The notes under the pieces were generated by a model. It saw only the letters and a program-made list of their open reading frames with translations, had not been told where the DNA came from and searched no databases. This document shows positions 1-4,916 of a DNA stretch of 5,607 nt, in pieces. The DNA comes from an uncultured Eubacteriales bacterium (lineage in GTDB: Bacteria > Bacillota > Clostridia > Oscillospirales > QAMX01), in NCBI GenBank assembly GCA_900551265.1, contig URVL01000154.1:1-5607 (forward strand), in the 5' to 3' direction. A program made the position numbers and the translations under genes. Numbering within the stretch: the first letter of the stretch is position 1; every line of letters begins with the position of its first letter.

Positions 1-1
1 T

Positions 2-130
2 CTCAACAGCGCTCTTTGCGTCCAGCACAATTTTTTTGCAGTTCTAATCGATTGTGCTATGACGCTCTCTGCCGTTATCCTATCATCTACGATTCCCATC
101 CTTTTGTACGAACTGCGGGAAAAATTTTAA
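2..130 (+). CDS. C-terminal tail of a convergent membrane protein, possibly AEC-family permease (5' end outside window)
   Basis: This frame is open from the left edge for 42 codons and ends at TAA (128-130). The peptide is hydrophobic, with NSAL near its start and TIPILLYEL near its end. Spacing of the Asn, the later Ser and the TIP motif matches my recollection of the last transmembrane helix of auxin-efflux-carrier (AEC) permeases, where an N-S/T motif is followed about 28 residues later by T-I-P. That match is from memory and covers only 42 residues. The stop lies 25 bases from the stop of the lipoprotein gene on the other strand, so the two would converge. A second plus frame is also open over this stretch (1-147), which weakens the call. 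No clear terminator separates the two converging genes. Confidence 0.35.
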   Translation, partial: LNSALCVQHNFFAVLIDCAMTLSAVILSSTIPILLYELREKF

Positions 131-155
131 AAGTACTAGTTCAATGATCATGTGA

Positions 156-782
156 TTATTGTGTAACAAATTCTGTTCCACGTTCCGCTTTTACTTCAAG
201 AGAAGCGACATTAAGGTATAAATTGGTGTAATATCCTTCTGTAACCAATTCTGGGTGGCCTGTTACTCTAATCCAGTCGTTCTCATTGGGAAATTCTCCG
301 TCGTATTTTAGCAGGAAACCTCCCCAGCCGTCATTTCCACAGCAGCCGGGGCCGTTTCGGTATACAATCGGAGCAGTTTCGCTGCCGTCCCATGAATAAA
401 ACTGTGCATACATTCCTTCCACGATGATCGTTTTATCCTTATAGTGATCAAAATTGCAGTACATATCGCTGATCTGTGTTAAAAACATCTTTTCCCCGAT
501 TTCCAACACATCGCCCTCAGCCGATTCACCTGTTGTGTCTGTAACCGGTGTGTTGGGAGAATCGCTGCCAAGCGTAGGAGGGCGGCTTGCCGGCACACTG
601 GAAGAAGGCTCTTCAAGGGCTTTGGTTTCTGGAGCGGCAGATTCAACATTTAAGGAAGACTCCGGACTGTTTGAATCGGGAGGTGTAACATTGAACCCTG
701 TTTTACCGCCGCCATTGCCGCAAGCGGACAGCAGCATGCAGAGCAATAAAGCGGGAACAATCCTGTTCCATATTTTACGCAC
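156..782 (-). CDS. Lipoprotein with Ser/Pro linker and YcgQ/TIGR03943-like OB-fold domain, zinc-operon accessory
   Basis: A 208-residue secreted lipoprotein and the last gene of the zinc operon. Residues 1-21 form a lipoprotein signal (basic start, hydrophobic core, LSAC lipobox, lipidated Cys21). Residues 22-90 are a low-complexity linker rich in Ser, Pro, Thr and Glu. Residues 91-208 form a compact domain that starts with EIGEKMFLTQI, contains KDKTIIVEGMY, a GPGCCGNDG motif with adjacent Cys147-Cys148, and a WIRVTG strand. This layout resembles the C-terminal domain of YcgQ-type (TIGR03943/DUF1980) proteins, which have a paired-Cys motif in an OB-like fold; the resemblance is from memory. 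The start is GTG, preceded by AGGGGTGAT six bases away. It overlaps the end of znuB by 8 bases, so translation is probably coupled. A metal-related role is inferred from position and the Cys pair; no reaction is known to me. Confidence 0.85.
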   Translation of the reverse strand: MRKIWNRIVPALLLCMLLSACGNGGGKTGFNVTPPDSNSPESSLNVESAAPETKALEEPSSSVPASRPPTLGSDSPNTPVTDTTGESAEGDVLEIGEKMFLTQISDMYCNFDHYKDKTIIVEGMYAQFYSWDGSETAPIVYRNGPGCCGNDGWGGFLLKYDGEFPNENDWIRVTGHPELVTEGYYTNLYLNVASLEVKAERGTEFVTQ

Positions 783-1605
783 GGCAAATCACCCCTTTCA
801 CGGTTTGTATGACCCAGTAGAGGAAAAAGACAATGATATTACATAGGACAATGCTGGCTCCCGTAGGCGTTGCGTATACATAGGAAAATGTCAGTCCTGC
901 CCATAAGCATATCACGGATATGATAGCCGAATTGATAATCACAGCTTTGAATTTTTTGCATAACCGCATAGAGGTCAGCGCGGGAAACACAATCAGGCTG
1001 GTAATCAAAAGAGCGCCCATCATCCGCATCCCCAAAACAATCATCAAGGCTGTCAGCAGGGCAATCAGCGTGTTATATAGCCCCGCGTTCGTGCCTGTCG
1101 CTTTCGCAAAAGATTCGTCAAACGTAACGGAGAAAATACGGTTATAGAATAGAATGAACAGCACTAATACAATAACGGATAGAACTACACTTAAATTCAC
1201 ATCACTTTGCGACATGCTCAGAATGCTTCCGAACAGATAGTTGCACACATCCGTATTCATTCCTGTGGTTAAAGAGATGACCATCACCCCTATGGCCAAT
1301 GCACCGGTGGAAATTCGAGCGATCGCCGCGTCGCCTTTAATCCTGCTGCTTTCGTTGATCCGCAGCAGCAGAAAGGCCGCCAATACCACAATGGGAATGG
1401 AAATCGTCAGCGGGGCCATATTCAGTGCCGTCGCTAAAGCCAGCGCACCGAAGCCAACATGGGAAAGCCCGTCCCCGATCATGGAGTACCGCTTTAGGAC
1501 AAGGCTTACCCCCAGCAGAGAGGAACAAAGGGCCACAATGGTTCCCACGAGGATTGCGCGAACCATAAAGGGGTAGGAAAACATCTCTTTCAGCAAGTCA
1601 AGCAT
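775..1605 (-). CDS. znuB: Zinc ABC transporter permease, ABC-3 family
   Basis: Membrane component of the zinc importer: 276 residues, typical for the ZnuB/AdcB/MntB (ABC-3) family. It is almost entirely hydrophobic, with several (about 8) membrane segments. Family landmarks in order are LVLKRYSMIGDGLSHVGFG-like sequence near residues 36-53 (the conserved gate region with His49), KGDAAIARIS near 90-99, the GMRMMGALLITSLIVFPAL segment near 192-210, and TPTGASIVL near 247-254. The ATG at 1605 is chosen because AGGGGGT lies 8 bases upstream. A GTG three codons earlier (1614) would sit on that ribosome binding site. The gene overlaps the end of znuC by 8 bases and the following lipoprotein start by 8 bases, the tight packing expected of one transcript. 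Zinc rather than manganese specificity is inferred from the ZinT-bearing binding protein and the Zur-like regulator. Confidence 0.96.
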   Translation of the reverse strand: MLDLLKEMFSYPFMVRAILVGTIVALCSSLLGVSLVLKRYSMIGDGLSHVGFGALALATALNMAPLTISIPIVVLAAFLLLRINESSRIKGDAAIARISTGALAIGVMVISLTTGMNTDVCNYLFGSILSMSQSDVNLSVVLSVIVLVLFILFYNRIFSVTFDESFAKATGTNAGLYNTLIALLTALMIVLGMRMMGALLITSLIVFPALTSMRLCKKFKAVIINSAIISVICLWAGLTFSYVYATPTGASIVLCNIIVFFLYWVIQTVKGVICRA

Positions 1606-2308
1606 GGGAAACACCCCCTATAAAACGGCTGCCCACTTCGCTGTTCCGATAGTCCTCCGTTGTACCAAAGAAAAGCTGGGAATGGCACAGGTGCAAAATA
1701 TGTTTTGCGTACTGTACCGCTGCGTGGATGTCATGGGAAACCATGATGATGGTGATCCCCATATCTTCATTGATTTGCCGGATCAGCTCGTATAGGTTCT
1801 GCGTCACCACAGGATCTAACCCGGCGGCAGGTTCATCCAATAAAATCACCTTTTTCGTGGCGCATAGAGCGCGGGCCAACAGAACCCTTTGCTGCTGGCC
1901 GCCGGATAATTCACGATAGCAGCGGTTTTTCAGCTTTGTAATTCCCATTTTTTGCAGGTTTTCATTTGCAAGTTCTTTTTCCCGTTTGGTATAAAAGGGC
2001 TTTAACCCCAATCGGTTTAAGCAGCCGGAAAGGACGACTTCATAGACACTGGCGGGGAAATCCTTTTGTACCGCTGTCTGCTGCGGAAGGTAGCCGATTT
2101 CTTTTGCCAAAAGCCCGTTTCCCATGTGAATCGTACCGGACGCTGGCTTTTTCAAACGCAATAGCCCCTTTACCAGCGTACTTTTCCCCGCGCCGTTTTC
2201 CCCGACAATGCAAAGATAATCGTTCGGCTCTACTGAAAAATCCAAATCCTTTACAGCGGGAACGCCGTCATATACAAAAGATATATTCTTGCATGTGATT
2301 AAATTCAT
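1598..2308 (-). CDS. znuC: Zinc ABC transporter ATP-binding protein
   Basis: Cytoplasmic ATPase that powers zinc import with ZnuB; 236 residues. (In Firmicute naming it corresponds to AdcC.) All nucleotide-binding motifs are present: Walker A GENGAGKS (residues 36-43), Q-loop YLPQQ (about 73-77), signature LSGGQQQR (134-141), Walker B VILLDEP (154-160), D-loop AAGLDP, and the switch His192 in MVSHD. No degenerate motif is seen. The start is the ATG at 2308, giving MNLITCKNISF, a normal N-terminus for this family. GGAGG lies about 13 bases upstream, rather far, so initiation may be modest. A TTG eight codons earlier (2332) lacks its own site. A terminator-like hairpin sits between znuA and this gene. 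Confidence 0.96.
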   Translation of the reverse strand: MNLITCKNISFVYDGVPAVKDLDFSVEPNDYLCIVGENGAGKSTLVKGLLRLKKPASGTIHMGNGLLAKEIGYLPQQTAVQKDFPASVYEVVLSGCLNRLGLKPFYTKREKELANENLQKMGITKLKNRCYRELSGGQQQRVLLARALCATKKVILLDEPAAGLDPVVTQNLYELIRQINEDMGITIIMVSHDIHAAVQYAKHILHLCHSQLFFGTTEDYRNSEVGSRFIGGVSHA

Positions 2309-2337
2309 CGCGTTTCTGTAACCTCCATTCAAAAAAC

Positions 2338-2369
2338 AGCAGCGGCAGTACTCACGCGCCGCCGCTGCT
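2338..2369 (-). terminator. Intra-operon rho-independent terminator/attenuator between znuA and znuC
   Basis: Read on the minus strand, AGCAGCGGC and GCCGCTGCT form a perfect 9-bp GC-rich stem around a 14-base loop. It is followed by G and six Ts. The hairpin starts 4 bases after the znuA stop codon, and its T-run ends about 22 bases before the znuC start. This is the classical shape of an intrinsic terminator. Because znuC and znuB need transcription from upstream (no other promoter is evident in the 65-base gap), partial termination is the likely role. That would make binding protein in excess over ATPase and permease. Confidence 0.8.
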
Positions 2370-2373
2370 CATT

Positions 2374-3882
2374 TTAATTTAAGGCAGCGCGCAGGCTGTC
2401 TACATTTTCCGTCATCATAGACAGGTAGGTAGCCCCGTTCTCCATTTGCTCTTTCGTCACATTATGGCAGGAATACAGGGTCATCTTCTTCGCTCCGGTA
2501 GCCTCGCAGATAGAATCTGCGATTTTTCCGTTGGAAAGCTCAATGGTAAAGACAACTGGAATCTGTTCTTCCTTCACCTTATCGGTCAAAAATGCAACCG
2601 TTGCGGCGCTGGCTTCGGTTTCCGTCGAACAGCCTGTAAAGGCGGCGTAATAGCTAAGGCCATACTCGTCGGCAAAATACCGGAACGGGAAACGGTCGCC
2701 AAACAGAATCGTTTTCCGTTTAGCGCTGTCTACAACTTCGCGGAAAGAGGCGTCCAGCTGTTCCAACTGCTCTTTGTAATCGGCGCTGTTCTTTTCATAG
2801 GAATCGTCGTTTTTCGGATCTTTTCCGCAGATAAGAGAAGTGATCTTGTCTACAATTTCAATCGCATTTTTCGGAAAAGTCCACACATGTTCGTCGGTTT
2901 CCTCCTCGTGCTCGTGGGAGTGTCCTGCCAGGGCTTCCTTGATCTCGTCTGCTGTAGCGTCAGCAGCGTAAAACGTAGGGGCCCAATTTTCTACATCCAT
3001 GAGAGCTTCCACGCTTTCATTACCATAGCGCAGATGGAAATGAGCGATTTCTTCCTCGTGTTCTTCTTCATGGCTGCCTGCGCCGGTGCCATGGTCGTTA
3101 AAGGCCAGATAAACCGGCGCTCCTGAATCAGGCGTTTTGGCTTGGAATGTATACCACACGCTGGTAATATCTCCATCGTCGTCTTTTATCGTCTGAAACC
3201 CCTGATATTCATACTCCGCAGATACAGTCCCGGAGGGCGTGTGGAAAGAAACGCTGTTCCCCTCAATGGAAAGCGTATTGTAATCGGATTTCCTCTTTTC
3301 CAAAAACTCCTGCTTCATTTCATCAAAGGATTTCTCATTTTCTTCGGCTTCTTCTGTGATATACTCGTCCAGCGTTCCATCCTCAAAGTAGGGAAGCACC
3401 GATTGAAAATCTCCGGCAAAATCAGAAAGCGGGCGGTCTTTTATTTCGCTTTCCACAATTTCCCCATGGTCGTGGTCATGCTCGTGCTCCATCCCTTCAA
3501 CGATTTCTTCATTGACGGTGGGGACACAATCAATCAGACGCAGGGTGTCCGGCCTCTGATCGCCCATAGAGTTCAGAATATCGTCCACCCATACATCATT
3601 CTCGCCTCCGGTGTAGATGAACAAATCGCAGTTCTGAATCGTCTTAATATCCTGCGGGGTCGGCTCATAGGAATGGCTTTCCGCGCCGGGCTTCAACAGC
3701 ATCGTAACGTCTGCCTTGTCGCCTACAATCTGGCGGGTAAAATCATATTGGGGGAAAATCGTAGTTACAACAGACAGCTTCTCCGAATTATCGGCATCTG
3801 CCGGTTTATCGGAAGTGCCGCAGGCGGACAGGCAGGCGAGAACCAGTACCGCCGCCAACAGAATTGAAATGTATTTTTTCAT
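2374..3882 (-). CDS. znuA: Zinc-binding lipoprotein ZnuA/AdcA type with ZinT domain nested in its His-rich loop
   Basis: Extracellular solute-binding protein of the zinc importer; 502 residues, against about 300 for plain ZnuA. Residues 1-21 are a lipoprotein signal (LSAC, Cys21). The N-lobe (about 35-130) starts LSVVTTIFPQYDF and holds the first zinc ligand, His70, in PGAESHSYEPTPQDI. A His-rich run (133-139) follows. A ZinT/YodA-like domain (about 149-318) then starts DRPLSDFAGDFQSVLPYFEDG and carries the ZinT metal triad His264 (NDHG), His281 and His283 (HFHLRYG). A second His-rich run lies at 321-325, and the ZnuA fold resumes at EHVWTFPKNA with the second ligand, His332. The C-lobe carries GDRFPFRYF (395-403) where canonical ZnuA has its third His. 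The start at 3882 (MKKYISILL) has GGAGG 10 bases upstream; a longer start at 3909 would put that site inside the gene. Domain order differs from AdcA, where ZinT is C-terminal. Confidence 0.95.
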   Translation of the reverse strand: MKKYISILLAAVLVLACLSACGTSDKPADADNSEKLSVVTTIFPQYDFTRQIVGDKADVTMLLKPGAESHSYEPTPQDIKTIQNCDLFIYTGGENDVWVDDILNSMGDQRPDTLRLIDCVPTVNEEIVEGMEHEHDHDHGEIVESEIKDRPLSDFAGDFQSVLPYFEDGTLDEYITEEAEENEKSFDEMKQEFLEKRKSDYNTLSIEGNSVSFHTPSGTVSAEYEYQGFQTIKDDDGDITSVWYTFQAKTPDSGAPVYLAFNDHGTGAGSHEEEHEEEIAHFHLRYGNESVEALMDVENWAPTFYAADATADEIKEALAGHSHEHEEETDEHVWTFPKNAIEIVDKITSLICGKDPKNDDSYEKNSADYKEQLEQLDASFREVVDSAKRKTILFGDRFPFRYFADEYGLSYYAAFTGCSTETEASAATVAFLTDKVKEEQIPVVFTIELSNGKIADSICEATGAKKMTLYSCHNVTKEQMENGATYLSMMTENVDSLRAALN

Positions 3883-3933
3883 GAAATTGAATCCTCCGTA
3901 AATTCGCATATTTTCTTAAAAATGGGCGCAAAA

Positions 3934-3985
3934 ATACAAGGGATAACCTCCCCGATTGGAAAATGGGCATAGTATTCCCTTGTAT
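3934..3985 (-). terminator. Terminator-like hairpin (possible attenuator) upstream of znuA
   Basis: On the minus strand ATACAAGGGA pairs perfectly with TCCCTTGTAT, plus two further pairs across a one-base bulge, around a loop of about 27 bases. The stem is followed by TTTTG. It lies in the 116-base gap between the small membrane protein gene and znuA. The stem is only moderately GC-rich and the loop is large, so efficiency may be low or conditional. The 9-mer GCCCATTTT occurs once in the loop and once just after the T-run. No copy of the regulator's palindromic operator is seen in this gap, so znuA is probably fed by read-through from the promoter upstream of the regulator. Confidence 0.55.
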
Positions 3986-3998
3986 CAAAGGATTCTAT

Positions 3999-4298
3999 TT
4001 AATTGTTCATTCTTACTTTCTGGCTGATAAGGGAAACGACAGGTACAAACAGAGGAAGGCAAAGAAATGCCACAACCAGCGGAAACTGAGGCGCAAACGC
4101 CCCGGCCGTTTCAGACGAGCCGGTTCCGATCTGTTTTAATGTTTGTTCGGCCCGATGAATGCAGGCGCAGACAGGGCAATCCGCTCCTGTGCAGTCGTGA
4201 TGGGCCTCTTTTGCGATGAAAAGAAGAGAAAAGAAGGCGACAATAACAAAGGCAGCACAGGTAAATCCGGCAAGGATTCTTTGCGCCTTTTTATCCAT
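3999..4298 (-). CDS. Small two-helix membrane protein with extracytoplasmic Cys/His cluster
   Basis: A 99-residue protein between the regulator and znuA. Two hydrophobic segments (about 9-28 and 72-92) flank a loop containing AHHDCTGADCPVCACIHRAE. Potential metal ligands there are His33, His34, Asp35, Cys36, Cys41, Cys44, Cys46 and His48, including a CPVC pair. Positive residues at the N-terminus (DKK, QR) and C-terminus (QKVR) suggest both ends are cytoplasmic and the Cys/His loop faces outside. The ATG has GGAGGG 6 bases upstream, a strong site, and the gene starts 33 bases after the regulator stop. I recall similar small HDCTG..CP.C proteins beside clostridial zinc transporters but know no assigned function. 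A role as zinc-binding accessory or membrane sensor is inference from motif and position. Confidence 0.85.
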   Translation of the reverse strand: MDKKAQRILAGFTCAAFVIVAFFSLLFIAKEAHHDCTGADCPVCACIHRAEQTLKQIGTGSSETAGAFAPQFPLVVAFLCLPLFVPVVSLISQKVRMNN

Positions 4299-4331
4299 AA
4301 CTTTCCCTCCTTCACAAAAATGATTTATCCG

Positions 4332-4757
4332 TCAGCAGCCTGTTTTTCTGCACTCGCTGCAAATTCCGTAGAATATCGTCTGCAGAGAATCCATTTCAAA
4401 CCCATGGTGCTCCAACATGTGCTGTCCCAAATGAGCGACTTCGCCGCACTGTACATGGAGCAGCTTGCCGCATTTTTCACATTTGCAGTGGTAGCAGCTC
4501 GGCGGTTCGCAGTTATCCTGTCCGCCGATATATTCAAAACAGGCGCTGCTGCTTCCTTCGATGATGTATTTTGCAACCACGCCTTGCTTTACCATGCGCT
4601 CCAAATGACGATACACCGTCGTCATTCCCACTGTGATGCCTTCCTTTTTGAAATGGTCGCAAATATCATTGACCGTAATATGGCTACCAGGGACGGATTT
4701 CAGAAAGGCAAGTAATTCAGCCATCTGTTTGGTTTGATACTGTGCTTTGCGTGCCAC
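4332..4757 (-). CDS. zur: Fur-family metal-responsive repressor, Zur-like
   Basis: A 141-residue DNA-binding repressor of the Fur family, presumed zinc sensor of this locus. The N-terminal winged helix (about 1-75) contains the recognition-helix motif MTTVYRHLERMVKQG (45-59), close to the family's TVYR.L signature. The C-terminal dimerisation and metal domain is Cys/His-rich: Cys83, Cys88, His90, Cys91, then Cys93-x2-Cys96-Gly, Cys104, His109, His113, His117-His118, and Cys133-x2-Cys136. The two CxxC pairs are the usual structural zinc site. The usual HHHH-type segment is replaced by CYHCKC. The start is the GTG at 4757, with AAAGGAG 8 bases upstream. An upstream in-frame GTG at 4868 would translate through the promoter and operators. 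Zur rather than Fur or PerR is inferred from the neighbouring zinc importer. Confidence 0.92.
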   Translation of the reverse strand: MARKAQYQTKQMAELLAFLKSVPGSHITVNDICDHFKKEGITVGMTTVYRHLERMVKQGVVAKYIIEGSSSACFEYIGGQDNCEPPSCYHCKCEKCGKLLHVQCGEVAHLGQHMLEHHGFEMDSLQTIFYGICSECRKTGC

Positions 4758-4773
4758 TGGATCCGCTCCTTTG

Positions 4774-4796
4774 AAATTGAAAACTGTTTTCAGTTT
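4774..4796. promoter_or_regulatory. Proximal Fur-family operator (over the -10)
   Basis: TGAAAACTGTTTTCA (4778-4792) is a perfect 7-1-7 palindrome. Symmetry extends to 4774-4796 with one mismatched pair. The 7-1-7 form is the one known for Bacillus Fur, PerR and Zur boxes, though the half-site TGAAAAC differs from theirs. It overlaps the proposed -10 and transcription start, so bound repressor should block the promoter. Confidence 0.8.
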
Positions 4797-4820
4797 ATTA
4801 CAAAGTGTTTTTGTTGTCAA
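4792..4820 (-). promoter_or_regulatory. Sigma-A-type promoter of the zinc operon
   Basis: On the minus strand TTGACA (4815-4820, perfect -35) is followed after 17 bases by TAAACT (4792-4797, four of six matches to the -10). It lies upstream of the regulator's ribosome binding site, between the two palindromic operators. It probably drives the regulator and, by read-through, the transport genes. Confidence 0.65.
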
Positions 4821-4826
4821 TATAAT

Positions 4827-4843
4827 TTGAAAACCGTTTTCAA
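4827..4843. promoter_or_regulatory. Distal Fur-family operator (upstream of the -35)
   Basis: TTGAAAACCGTTTTCAA is a perfect 8-1-8 palindrome whose edge lies 6 bases upstream of the -35 hexamer. Its core TGAAAAC-N-GTTTTCA is identical to the proximal operator, and the centres are 50 bases apart. Two near-identical sites bracketing one promoter strongly suggest autoregulation by the adjacent Fur-family protein. Confidence 0.8.
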
Positions 4844-4868
4844 TTTTTGAGGTCTGAAATTCTATCAC

Positions 4869-4916
4869 AAAACAATCCCCTACATCTCATGTGTCCCAGA
4901 TGTAGAGGGTCGTTTT
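4869..4916. terminator. Strong bidirectional hairpin upstream of the zinc operon
   Basis: Arms 4869-4887 and 4898-4916 pair over 19 positions with two mismatches and one G-T pair, around a 10-base loop. The core is CTACATCT/AGATGTAG. The base is AAAAC/GTTTT, giving a short T-run on either strand. It probably insulates the regulator promoter from transcription entering from the right, or ends an RNA made from the stretch to its right. Confidence 0.6.

Noticed and set aside
24..58. 8-bp inverted repeat AGCACAAT/ATTGTGCT
   Set aside because: The loop is 19 bases, there is no T-run after the stem on either strand, and it falls inside the putative plus-strand coding tail. It is not convincing as a terminator.
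142..161. Hairpin CAATGATCA/TGATTATTG over the lipoprotein stop codon
   Set aside because: It is AT-rich with a two-base loop and the T-run begins 9 or more bases later, so it is too weak to call as the operon terminator.
3142..3867. 241-codon plus-strand frame opposite znuA (and a 226-codon one at 2446-3126)
   Set aside because: Both lie antisense to the well-supported ZnuA coding sequence, have no recognisable motif, and are explained as frame shadows.
3883..3909. Nine-codon upstream extension of znuA
   Set aside because: It encodes the ribosome binding site itself (GGAGG) and would bury the lipoprotein signal behind extra residues.
4143..4715. 190-codon plus-strand frame
   Set aside because: It is antisense to the regulator and the small membrane protein, both of which have strong ribosome binding sites and motifs.
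4758..4868. 37-codon N-terminal extension of the regulator from an upstream GTG
   Set aside because: It would run through the promoter and both operators. The GTG at 4757 has AAAGGAG at proper spacing and gives a normal Fur-family length.
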